Below are positions 44,359 through 55,573 of a DNA stretch of 64,000 nucleotides, piece by piece. Made by a program: the position numbers and the translations under genes. Below the pieces are notes generated by a model that was not told the origin of the DNA, searched no databases, and saw only the letters and a program-made list of their open reading frames with translations. The DNA is from Erythrobasidium yunnanense (lineage: Eukaryota > Basidiomycota > Cystobasidiomycetes > Erythrobasidiales > Erythrobasidiaceae). The stretch's first letter is position 1. Every line of letters begins with the position of its first letter. Location: positions 372,001 through 436,000 of the forward strand of contig BCJC01000009.1 in assembly GCA_001600175.1 (NCBI GenBank). The letters run 5' to 3'.

Positions 44359-44915
44359 AGCTGCATCCTTTCCTCCGCACCCAATTCCAGCGCCGGCAGA
44401 GATGACTGTGGAAGTCGGCGAGATGCCAGACGTCTTGATACGCGGTATTCGAGGTCTGGCGGCTACCGATGTCATTTTCGCAATTAGGTGAGCACTACAG
44501 ATAGGCGACAGAGAGACCAGAGAGAGGAGCCTAACATTTCTCCATCTACAGATGATCCTTTCCAGACGCTGCAGAGGCATTAACGCTTCTGTCCAGTAGA
44601 GGCAGCGGATGGCCTTCACGGACGGCTAGCGCGCGATGCCGTCGCCATCATGACATTGAAGGGAGGAAGCAGGCTGGAAGAGTATGCTGGAGCACTGCAG
44701 GCTTTCGCGATGGCGCTGATACTTGTAGATGCTCCTCGCGGTTTTGTCTTTTCCTTAGGCAATTATCGCGTTCAGAAGACCACCGTTCGTTGTGAGCGAG
44801 TGTTGTATCATTCTTTCTCTACGTCTTTACTAGCTCTCAAGGGCACGGTCCATCTTCCAGCTGCTGCGGCGATGAAAGCTGATCCGGCATCGCAGGATCC
44901 AATCAGCTTGTCACG
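44359..44915. other. Convergent intergenic region with an unexplained short frame
   Basis: 557 bases between the second GNAT and the DUF4536 gene. A plus-strand segment at 44401-44490 reads MTVEVGEMPDVLIRGIRG then LAATDVIFAIR-stop. It recalls the last helix of a histone-fold subunit, but no partner exons are found. Otherwise no gene supported. Confidence 0.3.
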
Positions 44916-45131
44916 CTACAGAGATGCATATGACTGATACACACCATATCCGACGAGTCGTATACCCCATATTGCGCCAGGTCCAGCAGAGATGGCCTTG
45001 TTCGCGCCGTAATGTCTTGCTGCCGCGATGGCGTAGACTCCAATTCCTGCGAAAGCTGCTGTCCCGACAAGCCTGCACGATAGACAGTCTGCTATAGGCG
45101 TGCTTGACGTTGTCGTCGTCGTTGTAGCCAT
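44916..45131 (-). CDS. Small DUF4536-like mitochondrial membrane protein
   Basis: 71 residues from ATG 45129-45131 (MATTTTTTSSTPIADCLSC) to a stop at 44916. The DCLSCR motif followed by a hydrophobic helix (LVGTAAFAGIGVYAIAAA), a short basic loop and a second hydrophobic stretch (GAIWGIRLVGYGVYQSY) fits the DUF4536/DMAC1 family. These are small two-helix proteins of the mitochondrial inner membrane; the animal member assists complex I assembly. No intron is needed. It is divergent from NOP2 across about 61 bases. Family call is by motif only. Confidence 0.68.
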   Translation of the reverse strand: MATTTTTTSSTPIADCLSCRLVGTAAFAGIGVYAIAAARHYGANKAISAGPGAIWGIRLVGYGVYQSYASL

Positions 45132-45192
45132 GACGTTCTTGATGAAGTTGTTACCCGAAAGAGCGGCTGTTTCTTGAATCTGCACGAACAAG

Positions 45193-47593
45193 ATGGGAGG
45201 AACAGGCGAGCCGTAATCTAACACTTTATCTATACATCTGTATTAACCGAAGTGTTATGATGTTGCAGGCAGAAAAGCGCGCAACAAGCAGGCAGCTCCA
45301 GCGCCGTTTGCAGAGAAAGGCAAAGGCAGAAGTGTCGATAACAATGACACGCCAAAAGAGCCAGCAGCATCAACGTCTGGTATACGTAGCAGAGCCTTGA
45401 AACGCGCCAAAAAGGCAGAAAACACACCGCAAACAGCGTCGAGTAAGGCCAAGGTAAAGCCAGGCAAGAAGCGCGCAAGGGAAGACTCGGTCGGCGACGA
45501 CGACGAGGAAGAGAATCAAGGATTGGCGACCGCAAGAGCGTCAGTAGATGCATCTATTGATATACTATTGATATATTGACTGAAAGAGACACACTTTTCT
45601 AGAGCTCTTTTCTCGGAAAAGGATCTGGTTGAATCTGCTACTTCTGGTGCTGGACCCGCTCCCGAACTGGATGTCAGCGACTCAGATGAACAACTGGATG
45701 ACGACGAAGATGATGGAAACCTCGATCTAGATGCGCTGATTGCTGAAGACGGCGAGGACGACCTTCCTGAAGACGACGAATTTGATGTCGCAGACGGTGA
45801 TGAACCTGCTCTGGCTGGGTATGCTGGGTCGCACTACAATCTATACTTGAATACAAAGCTAAATGTACAATTCTGCAAGAACCTCTGCTGTCCCATCGAA
45901 TTTCGAAGATGAGGTCGATTTGCAGGATGAAGAAGCTACTTCAGGCGATGAAGCAGCACAAGAAGACCTAGAAGCATTCGCCACGGACGACCTCGTCTCT
46001 GGCGAAGCTGATGACGAAGACCTGCTCGACGGCGATATACCCGACAGCGAAGACGAAGACATGGCCTTGAATCTCGCAAATACAGACACCCCAGCACACG
46101 GTCTACCGGATCTACAAGTAGTGCAGATGAGGTTGGCGAGTGCGACTCGTGCGCTTGGAGATTGGAAATCCCACGGGCACAAGACTGGAAAGAGCAGAAG
46201 CGAAGTCATGGAACAGCTCATCGATGATATTGGCAACTACTACGGATACAACAAGTTCCTGGCGGAGAAACTCTTGGATCTGTTCCCTGTTGAGGAGGTG
46301 AGCTGCACGCATACTCTCGGTTTATAAGGGCTTGAGAACTGATTCCTGTTGCTTGCTGTAGGCCATCACATTCTTCGATGCATCAGATACGCCCAGACCT
46401 GTCACTATCCGCACCAACACCTTGAAGACCCGTCGACGCGAGCTTGCACAAACACTCATTAATCGCGGTGTCTCGCTCGAGCCTATTGGGAAATGGTCAA
46501 AAGTCGGTCTGCAAGTCTTCGAGTCCAGCGTACCTATCGGCGCTACACCCGAATACCTTGCAGGACACTATATCCTCCAAGCAGCTTCTTCCTTCTTACC
46601 TGTCATTGCGCTGGCGCCCCAGCCTAATGAGAAGGTATTGGACGTCGCTTCGGCGCCTGGTGGAAAGACGACATATATCTCGGCGCTTCTGCAGAATACA
46701 GGAACAGTCTTTGCCAACGATAGCAACAAAGCAAGACTAAAGGGCCTTTGTGCGAACATCGCAAGATTGGGATGCAGGTGAGCTGGCCCCAAGTAGAAGC
46801 AACGAGCATTGGGCTGATATGTGCGATTAGGAACGTCATCGTGTGCAACCATGATGGACGCGAGTTCCCAAAAGTCATGGGCGGCTTTGACCGAGTTTTA
46901 CTGGATGCACCCTGTTCGGGCACAGGCGTAATTAGCAAAGACGCCTCCGTAAAGACCAACAAGTCTCAACGCGACTTTACACTTCTCTCGCATCTACAGA
47001 AACAGCTTATCCTATCAGCTATCGATTCAGTCTCGCCTACTTCGTCGACAGGCGGTTATATCGTCTACTCGACGTGTTCAGTTACTGTAGACGAGAATGA
47101 AGCTGTGGTGGCTTATGCACTTAGGAAAAGGCCTCATGTTAAGTTGGTAGATACGGGTTTAGAGTTTGGAAAAGAAGGCTTTACGGCGTTCAAGGGAAAG
47201 CAGTTCGATGCTAGCTTGAAGCTGACAAGGCGTTTCTATCCTCACGTACGTACCTGCGCTCGTGTTTTTAGTAAGCTATAAGCTGACGGCGGTTGAAATC
47301 TGCAGGTGCACAACATGGATGGCTTCTATGTCGCCAAATTCAAGGTTGGCAAGCCAGCCAAAGCATCATCTCTACCAAATGGCACAGCTGTCTCAGCAGC
47401 CATTGAGGATCTCGACGGTGTCACAGAGGACGAAGGTGAAGCCGAAGCTGCCGCTTTCAACGATGACGAAGATGCCAAGATCATGGAGCAGGAGAAGATC
47501 AAGCACTTGAAGAGGAAAGGTATCAAAGTCGTCCCGAAAGACAAGCAGACCAACCCGAATGGACCGTCCAAGAAGAAACAGCGCAAGGAATAG
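45193..47593 (+). CDS. NOP2: Nucleolar 25S rRNA cytosine-5 methyltransferase Nop2
   Basis: RsmB-type m5C methyltransferase that modifies 25S rRNA and is needed for 60S assembly in the nucleolus. The N-terminus is Lys/Arg-rich (RKARNKQAAPAPFAEKGKG), then a long Asp/Glu-rich region (near 45640-46070). The catalytic part has EVMEQLIDDIGNYYGYNKFL, RTNTLKTRRRELAQ, PEYLAGHYILQAASSFLPV, SAM site VLDVASAPGGKTTY, catalytic LLDAPCSGTGVISKD, and SCSVTVDENE-type STCSVTVDENE with the second Cys. A Lys-rich tail ends KKKQRKE at TAG 47591-47593. The start is inferred: ATG 45193 (MGGTG) spliced through an apparent GC-AG intron ending at 45267 to RKARNKQ. Other introns are typical GT-AG. Confidence 0.9.
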
Positions 47594-48218
47594 TCGTTCC
47601 AGCAGACCTATAGAGATTCAGAATAGTCATGCGCGGATGCGGTAGATCTCGTAATACTGATTGTTGTACTCGTCAATTGCACGTATACATCGTCGACTCG
47701 TATAAGCTCGAGCAGACAGCTTGCGACGGCGACGCTTCCCGCTTAAAAGCTAACGCGCGAACGCGTCGATGGACACGCATACATCTCAGACGCGAACTTC
47801 TTGCTGTAATTTACAACCAGGGCCGTGCCTCGGTCCTGTCCAGACTGCTAGGGAGAGTTTCCAGATTGACAGCCGGGTCCCCGGCACGTGTGCCCGCGCC
47901 TGACTCTAGAGCCCCGCATTCTGGCCTTCTCCTCAATTTGCAGGGCGAACACTTCTATCCTAGAAGTTCCGCTAGTCACCTGAGGCAGAAATGATATTGG
48001 AGCGCTGCGACTCTGCGAGTACAGCGTGACCAGTGAAGAGACGCGCGGGCGCCAATGCTATTCTTGAAAAAGAGACTTCGTGCCCCTCTAAGTTATAACA
48101 GGAACTCGTAGTAGCCGGTGCAGCTTTACTTCTTTTAACATTTCTATCGTTGCACTTTCCTTTCCATCAGTAACAATCGCAGCCCCGTCCATCAGCTCGC
48201 ATCCAGCAACCTTCAGAC
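47594..48218. other. Intergenic region upstream of the acetate transporter
   Basis: 625 bases, the longest gap in the right half. No gene, tRNA or repeat recognised. It is a plausible site for carbon-source control of the transporter, though I cannot name a binding site. Confidence 0.4.
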
Positions 48219-49370
48219 ATGGCTCAGCATTACGAGAAAGACGACATCCATCATCTCGACCATGATACACCTATGCACGGAGGTGCTCCGATCCAGCGTG
48301 CCATCTCGTACAGTCTCTGTGCGTTCACTATCGATTCCTCGCGACAGTCACGCTTGAGTCCAATCTGACAAACGCGGCAATGCTTCTTCCATATAGCTCC
48401 CGAGCAGTTCGAGAAGCTCTATCTCCAGCCCGGAGGTGTTGGCGGTAAAGGTGACTTGAGCAAGCGCTTCGCCAATCCGACTCCCGTGTGAGTACGAAAG
48501 GCTGTCTTTTCAGGCCGTGTGTGTAACTAACGTCGGACGTGTCTCCACAGCGGCGTTGTCGGTTTCCTTCTCTGTTTGACCCCGCTCAGCATGTACTTAA
48601 TGGGCTTCGGGTCTAGTAGGTTTTGCAGTATACGTCTAGGAGACAGGATGCTGAGTGCCTTCACGCGATTTTCAGGTAATGCGACATCCGCTGTGGCTCA
48701 AGCTGGCCCGTACATCATGCTCGGAGGTGTCATCGAGTTGCTTGCCGGTATTGGAGAGTGCGTTGATATTGGCTATCCATCCGGGAAATAGAGCCATGCT
48801 GACTGCCGGCCACTTTCCAGATTCCTACTCGGCAATACCTTCCCTATGTTGGTCTTCCTTTCCTTTGGCGCATACTGGGTCTCCTTCGGTATCCTACAGC
48901 TTCAGGGCCCAGGCGCCTACGCAGCTGCGGGGGAGCCAGCAGCATCTGGCGCCCTCAGTCCAGAATTCAACGACGGTATCGCCATCTACCTCGCTATCTG
49001 GGGAGTCGTAACGTTCATCTACCTTATTGCATCCCTTCGAACGAACGTCGCCTTCGTGATCCTCTTCGCAACTCTTGATGTCGGCTTCTTCTGTCTCGTC
49101 GATGCATACCTAAAGATCGGAAAGGGTATCGACCCGACCAACATGCTCAAGATCGGCGGTGGCTTCTTGTTTGTGACTACTTTGTGTGGTTGGTGGTAAG
49201 TGGCCCCTGTTCTGAATACTGTGATGACGAAGGATACTTACATCGGATCGCGATGCAGGATTTTGGCGGCGCTTGTCTTTGGCTCTACGGGCATGCCAAT
49301 TCCCGTTCCAGTAGGCGACTTGAGCGGATTCTTGGCGCCAAAACAGAAGGCCGAGGAGTCCACCGTCTAA
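48219..49370 (+). CDS. Acetate/ammonium transporter, GPR1/FUN34/YaaH (AceTr) family
   Basis: Plasma-membrane acetate or ammonium carrier related to yeast Ady2 and bacterial SatP. ATG 48219 starts a hydrophilic N-terminus (MAQHYEKDDIHHLD). The family motif FANPTPVGVVGFLLCLTPLSMYLMGFGSS has the NPxPxG signature before TM1. Further TM segments are AGPYIMLGGVIELLAGIGE, FLLGNTFPMLVFLSFGAYWVSFG, IAIYLAIWGVVTFIYLIASL, NVAFVILFATLDVGFFCLVDAYL and LKIGGGFLFVTTLCGWW. Introns at about 48317-48393, 48488-48550, 48621-48675 and others join in phase; the last exon ends PVPVGDLSGFLAPKQK...STV at TAA 49368-49370. About 255 residues, six TM helices. Confidence 0.9.
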
Positions 49371-49715
49371 ACGATCTCTTATGACCACGAGAACGCGCAT
49401 AGTACGACGATAAGATCTGTGGCTCATGGCAAATTTAGGGTCCGCTTGTTGAAGGATGTAGGGTATCATACGTTTCCAGCAATCAGCAATATGTAGAGTA
49501 AGGAAGGTCCGGACGGCCAAGGAGCATTCAAGCATGTGTACAATCCAACAAGAATCGCGACTGCTTTCGCTGCGTATGCTTGCTGCCTGCCCAATTTGCC
49601 AGAATCTGATGTGTCCTGGCTGATGTTCGAGCTGCCTTCGCCAATCCAGCAGCCATCTTGTTACTTGGCCGAAAGGAAAGGGATCACCTGAAGTTTCGTA
49701 TACGAATAATTCTGA
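49371..49715. other. Convergent intergenic region
   Basis: 345 bases between two stop codons. No supported gene. Confidence 0.45.
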
Positions 49716-51623
49716 TTACTCGGATGTGCTTGAAGCTGGTCGGCGAGGCTGCGGCCGCTCTCGCCTCTGTATAGCACGGCGATGTCCACGACTGCCTCTG
49801 TGAGCTATCATAGGCTCGCCTTCCTCCACTAAGAAAGGCCTGGCCGGATCTACGGTGCAGATTTCGCATATAACCTGGACTTTCGAGCTGCCAATGAGCC
49901 AGATCGTCAGCGTGTCAATTTCACGTTCTATCGTGGCTTACCTTGTAGTGTGCTTGGTCTCTAGCATCTTTGCAGCGGTGGTTGACATGCTGGCTGGGGA
50001 CGGCAACGCTTGTTGTGCGATGAAGCCTGCAGATACGATATTAGCATACTCGTAAGGTACCGTTTGCATGCACTCAGATCACCTGTAGTCAGATTGACAG
50101 CTACGTCTTTGACTTCCTTACTCCACTCTTCTAGATCTGAACGGCAGTCAAGCTCAGTCTTCGAACAGGAAGGAAGAAAGACATCCATACTCGTAGCGTC
50201 CAGCAAGTAAAGACAGACACTATCATCAGGCTGTTCGTGTACCGCAGGCAAAGTTTTGTTGCGTATCCATTTGACCTGTCGTCTAGCATATTGACGTGTG
50301 CCAAGCTGCATTTCCGCTAAAGCTGCTCTGAATAGCTTTTCCTCTTTGATGAAGTCTCGCTCTTCTTGCTCGGTGGCATCGAGATATGCAGAAAACTCTT
50401 TGTAGCCTATACATAGAGTCAGCACCAGCTCGTCATACTGGAAGCAATGTCAATGTCGTCGACGCACCTATACTCTGATAGACCCCTTTAGACATATCTT
50501 CGTGCGACTTGTGCTTGGCAAGCTTGCGCAATTCTAGGAGTTCTGGTAGTAGACCACGCTGTAGCTGATAATAAGCTTTCGGGACCGGATAACAGCAGGA
50601 ATGCATTGCGCACCTGTGTCATGGCTTCCACGCGAGCATCCAAGCGTGCCTCAAGCATTTCCGGTTCGGCATACAGCCAGAATATCAACGCACGATAGCT
50701 ACTGAAACTGTTAGCGAGAATACAGGCATTTATAGGCTCGAACGCTTACGGAGCAGGCATAACATCCTCCTTCTGCTCAGCAATGATATCACTGTACAGT
50801 CTTCCAGTCTGTAAGATAATATCCAGGCTTCGGCGAACCTTGCGAATGTCTTTCCAATGCCATTTAGCCGCGATAGATGGATCTAGTACCAGGAGTATTT
50901 GATGTAGTCCAGAGGAGAGCGCTTCGCATGATCGATAAGCTAAAGGGAGCTTCTCAACTGGAAAACCAGGAGGAAAGGCTGACGAGGTAGAAATGGATGG
51001 CAGGATCGGATTGAGGAATAGTAGATCTAGCAATTCTCGAGGAAGCTGCGACGCCCGGTCCCGTATGCGTGAAGGAAGGTCGTCAATAGACTTGGCAGTG
51101 ACAATCGGACTGTCTACCGACGTATCTTCTGCTGATACAAGGTGTCCTGGAAATAGGAGGTGCTGCATAAAGTACATAGTACCGCCGACCAGGATGGGGA
51201 GGTTTCCTCTGCTAGTGATCTCATCTATCTTGTAGTAGACTCGTCAGCTTTTCCAGGAATAACACGCTCAAAAGACATCGCACTTTTTGCATTGCATCAG
51301 TTCTGAAGCGGTCGACTCTGTATTCTTCGCCAGGCTCGAGAAAGTCCATCAAGTGATGCGGAACACCATTCATCTCTTCTTGCGTCGCCTTGTTTGTGAT
51401 GACATCCAGGCCACGGTAGACTTGCATAGAGTCGGCATTGATGACTTCGCCTTGCTTTCCGCTCAATGCAGAAGCGAGCTCAATAGCAAGCTGCGACTTT
51501 CCCACACCGGTTCTGCAGACGAAAGGAGTCTAAATCTCAGCTGGAAAGCCTGGTCGCTGTTCCCTCAAGAAAGCCAGCGCCGTACGTGCCAATAATCGCG
51601 ATAATATCTGGCTTGGGCGCCAT
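49716..51623 (-). CDS. MOD5: tRNA dimethylallyltransferase (Mod5/MiaA) with C-terminal zinc finger
   Basis: Adds an isopentenyl group to A37 of tRNAs. ATG 51621-51623 gives MAPKPDIIAIIGT, and a spliced intron completes the P-loop as GTTGVGKSQLAIELASAL. Then VINADSMQVYRGLDVITNKAT (the catalytic Asp-Ser-x-Q-x-Y-x-x-x-D-x-x-T/N pattern), GVPHHLMDFLEP, GGTMYFMQHLL, WHWKDIRKVRRSLDI and a late IGYKEFSAYLD. After RQYARRQVKWIRNK the protein continues about 120 residues. It ends in a U1-like zinc finger, ICEICTVDPARPF with a distal HRGSRGHRRA, as in eukaryotic rather than bacterial members. TAA is at 49716-49718. Dual cytosol/mitochondrion targeting is known for the family but not evident here. Confidence 0.9.
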
Positions 51624-51773
51624 TGCGCGCCGAAAGACCTGCTTCTGCGCAACTGTGGAGGTGTATAGTCGTCGTCGTGTCGAGAAGCCCAAGCTGCATG
51701 CGCGACTTCGAACGATTGGCATAAAGATACAGGGCCTCATTCTCTCTGGCGCGCTCGTCAAGCGGAGAAAGCA

Positions 51774-52772
51774 ATGTCGAAGAGTACTGCGAAAGCATCA
51801 TCGTCTACTGCGAAGAATGCTGTCCCATCTCTGCCCAAAAGCAACGATGTCAACAAGAACGCGATGTCGGCAAAGTCACGCGGAAAAAAGAGAGCTGTCG
51901 AAGAGCCAATCCTGGATTACTGGCTGGACATCATCAGGTTATACTGAGGTCTTAACCAGTCATTCCCTAGCTGAAGCTTGAGCGTAGGGATGTCACGCAA
52001 AATGAAGACCTCGATGATAGTATTGCGGAAGATCTGATCAATGGTATACGAGACGAGTAAGGTCATCTATTTGACCTACAAAGAGACCTCCGCTTACAGC
52101 TTGTGCAAGATTTGAGGGTCAGTTCGACGCGTCCGACCAAGAAAGCTTTAAGCGGGCCTTAAGCGAGCCTGAGGTGTGGAAGACCGTAATATATACATAC
52201 ACGAGATTGACTGGATAGATAGGCAGCTCCGGAGCCCGACGATGCTGCGACAAAGAAACGCATCAAGCGTTTAGAGCGGAAGATCGCAGAAAAGCAGGAG
52301 TGGGCGGGATTGACCTCAATTGACAGGTTAGAGCTGAGTCATAATGAACAGACAGATTGATAGTGCAAAAGCGCGCGTGAAGAACTTCAAGAAGTCGAGA
52401 GAATTGCAAGAAAAGGAAGAAAGGACCGAGCAGGCCAAGAAAGTGAGCCTGATCGCTTGTATATCGTTTCACGGGCAGTAACGCTCTTCTTCAGCTCCAT
52501 CCTTGGGCCAAGGCATTCTTGTCCGACGACATTCGCCAGCAGACCAAACTTCCAGAAGGTGTATATGCCGCTCTAGACCAGCAGAAGCGGAGTATCGAAG
52601 CTGAGCTGGACGAGGCTGAGGTATACGATGTAAGCCTATCCCATGAGTATGTGTTTTGCAGCTGACAGCTTCCTGAAATTTCAGCCTTCAGTAGATCAGT
52701 TCTTGCAAGATCTGGCTGAAAAGCTCAGTCCATTACTGGAAAAGCTGAAGAAAAAGAAGAGGAAACGATGAT
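51774..52772 (+). CDS. Lys-rich coiled-coil protein of unknown function
   Basis: Not recognised. ATG 51774 begins a Ser/Lys-rich lead with KSRGKKRAVEEPILDYWLDII. Downstream exons give ERRDVTQNEDLDDSIAEDL, FEGQFDASDQESFKRALSE and KKRIKRLERKIAEKQEWAGL. Then come QIDSAKARVKNFKKSRELQE, WAKAFLSDDIRQQTKLPEGV and a last exon ending LSPLLEKLKKKKRKR-stop (TGA 52770-52772). Charged helices with heptad spacing suggest coiled coils, and the terminal Lys/Arg run suggests a nucleus or nucleolus. Most junctions are in phase. The first intron (near 51940-51975) does not join in frame with any GT-AG pair I tried. Divergent from MOD5 across 150 bases. Confidence 0.6.
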
Positions 52773-53395
52773 TACTGAAGCATTTCTAGTCGTGCGTGTA
52801 TATATAGCGCAAGAGTAGAGGCGTGTAGTGGCACAGATATGCTACAAGGTCGAGGCTTGAAGGTCCTTAACAGCAGGGAATCGGGATGATGCAGATATCA
52901 CACCGACATGGAAGAATAGGAAGGCCACAGAACTAGAGGTGCACAGTCAGAACCCATCTTTTGACTAATTGGAGGCTGTACTGACCTTGCCCGACCACCC
53001 TCCCCTCAATCTCATAGGCTCTCCCTCGACAGTCTGCTCTCTTTGTAATCCTTGTTGCTGTTGCGCAGTGCTGAGAGCTGTTTTGCCAAAGTCAGACCGC
53101 TGGTTCTGCGGCCTTCGGCGCTATCAAACTCACGCAGGATTTCCATGGATGAGCGCGCTTGCGGCTGAGCCGTCTTCAATGGCTGCTGAGGAAGTTGTGC
53201 TTGTACTGGAGTCATGATCGCTGATATGTTTCGTTGGAATGAAGACAGACCCTCTCTTGCAAGTTTTGCACCGCGCAGCTGAACGCGCCGCCAATGACGT
53301 CGAGCTGACCTAAAGACATTCTTGCAGGAGAAATATCACAACACACTTCTATCATGCTATACTATACTGATAATCTATGCTACTGCTTCATCTAT
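52773..53395. other. Region between coiled-coil gene and NAR1 with a possible small minus-strand gene
   Basis: A minus-strand frame starts at ATG 53213-53215 (MTPVQAQLPQQPLKTAQPQ) and continues REFDSAEGRRTSGLTLAKQL to 53012, 67 residues. A GTGAGT donor near 53142 and a coding-like stretch (RADCRGRAYEIEGRVVGQG) near 52990-53040 suggest a spliced small gene instead. No family recognised. The rest shows nothing. Confidence 0.35.
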
Positions 53396-55340
53396 CTACC
53401 ACTTCACTGCGAGACCATTAACTTCTGAACTCTCTATTGCCCGATACTGCGTTCGCAAAATAAGGTGTCGCGCTTCTTCAGGCTGCTTATCCGACGCTGA
53501 AACCATGCTTGCTATGATGTCCTCTGCTAGCTTGTCGTATCCAGATTGCTGAGCTGAGGGAAGATAGGGTCGGATAGATTCGTGGACAATCTGTCCAGAA
53601 GACTCGGGTATCTTGACTGCCCCGATCTGCCAGTAGAACTCCTCGACTCTAGCTACCCATTCCTTTCCAGAGAGCACACGGTGTCCACTGTGCTCGTCCA
53701 TGACTACTTTATGCTCCCCAGCATCTTCTGGGATAACCGGCATGCACTCCCGATCCACTTGTATAGGAAGGGGATGCTTAGGCGGGCTAATCTGTCCTCC
53801 ACCATTGACACACCCAGATGGACAAGCCATGACCTCGATGAAATCGTAGCCTTTCTCCGGCTCTTCAGGAGCAGCGGCTGCTGCTCGAGCACCACGCTTC
53901 ATCATGCCCCCTCGCTTGATGCCTGCTCCTTTGCCAGCTGCACCTTTCGTCACACTTATCCCTGTCTCCCTCCCAACTTTGCGAACGACGTTCTGTAGAT
54001 TCCGAAAGCCGTAGCATTTTGCGCCCCGAAAAATGACTGAACTTCCGGAGCGAAGGTTGTATTCGGAGTAGTCTTCGCCCCGGATGACCTTTTCTTCCAA
54101 CGAAAGGCTTCCAAGGTTCTCGGCTGGCTGCGCTTGTATTGCTGCGCTTATCGCATTGTGTAAGAAGCCTCCGCTGGCACTTCCAGCGTGAGAAAGCAGG
54201 GAGGGCAGTACGAGGCTGTCTTTGTCCTGATCTTCCTTGTCCACTGAAACATCTGCTAAGGCAATGCCCTTCTCGTCCAGTATCCGTTGGACCTCGCCAG
54301 TCGTGAGTACGCAGTCGACATCTCGATTCCCATCTTCAGTCGCAAAGTCCGGCCTCGAGGCTTCGAGCTTCTTGTCGTAGCACGGCATGACCGAGACATG
54401 ATAGACCTGCTCTCGCGTGAGTCCAAGCTGCGGTGCGAGCCATTCCTTGACTAGAGTGCCCATGATCTGCTGTGCGCTCTTGACGTTGCTGATGTATGGA
54501 AGAAGCTCTCCGTGGGTCTTCTCGGCATAGCAGATCCATCCGGGGCAGGCTGAGGCGAGCAGAGGCCAGCTCTTTTCGTCAATAGCTCGCTCCTTGCCTT
54601 TCAGGCTAGAAACCTTCTCCTGCAGTTCGCGCTGACCTTCGAGCAGGCTGAGATGCCGCGCAAAGGTGGTGTCGAGCACTAGTCTGGAAGATAGCATATG
54701 TGTAAGCTGCCTGTCTCTCACGATCTGAGAGCACAACTGACTTGAAGCCTAGAGTATCCTTAAAAGCCTTCCGCAGCTTTCGTAAGCAGTCTGATGGCTT
54801 GATGGAGTGTAGCGCTGCCAGCGAAGCGATAGACTGCGGCGATATCGACAGTATGGGCGTGAGTTCCTGCACGACATCCGATAATTTAGCTGGTGCCTTC
54901 TTCCAGCAACCGCCTGCAATCCTTACGGGCTGTTCTTGAAGGACCTTGTAGACTTCTTCATGACTCTGCATAGCTACTAGAACAGACTCTGCAGATGTCA
55001 CGCATCCAGAGCAGGCCAAACAATCGTTAAGCGTGATTTCGGCTTTCTTGAGCTGTTGTCCAGCTTTCGACGTAGAGCCATTTGCGTCTACTTCATAGTA
55101 TAGATTAGAAGCGTGGTCTATCACGATCTCCGTCTGGTGAAGCGATTATCCATTTCAGCACTTCTTTCCATCTGAGTAAGCTTTCGCGAAAGACCAGAAG
55201 CTCACGCTCGCTGCTCCTGCTTCTTTCTCTTTCTTATTGTCTTCAGTAGCATCATGTACGGTCACTGGCTTGATGCATTCTTGACTGGGTCCGAGGAAGT
55301 CATTGAGATCCGTCAAGCTCAATGCAGCCGAAAAGGCCAT
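53396..55340 (-). CDS. NAR1: Cytosolic Fe-S cluster assembly factor Nar1
   Basis: Iron-only hydrogenase-like CIA component that links early cluster formation to the targeting complex. ATG 55338-55340 gives [20 protein letters not shown] then ECIKPV with the first N-terminal cluster Cys. [12 protein letters not shown] supplies the CxxCxxC that completes it. The hydrogenase-like part has [35 protein letters not shown], then [18 protein letters not shown] and [15 protein letters not shown] with C-terminal cluster cysteines. A Gly/Ala/Lys insert sits near 53880-53960. The protein ends VNGLAVKW, keeping the conserved terminal Trp that Nar1 uses to engage its partners. TAG 53396-53398. Two short introns, near 55140-55180 and 54690-54740. 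About 580 residues. Confidence 0.93.
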
Positions 55341-55573
55341 TCGCAGCTGCTAAGCTCTTGATCTTGCAAACGGAGTACTGTAATGAACGTGTAGAAGAAC
55401 CAATGTAGATGGAAGTATGAATGGTAAGCGAGACGATAAAAGCATGTCAGAAAGAGCCACACGGCAACGGAAAACCTTGCGCGTGGCGCTCGGTACGGCG
55501 GACGACGAATCACGATGTTGACATTACGACTTTTAGAAATGATGATGGGTTTCTACAGTATTGATCTATCTAT

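Noticed and set aside
47629-47994. 121-codon plus-strand frame after NOP2
   Set aside because: Arg/Ser-rich with no family resemblance and no splicing support; treated as chance.
49110-49535. Long minus-strand open frame (141 codons) opposite the acetate transporter
   Set aside because: It is antisense to well-supported transporter exons and shows no family resemblance.
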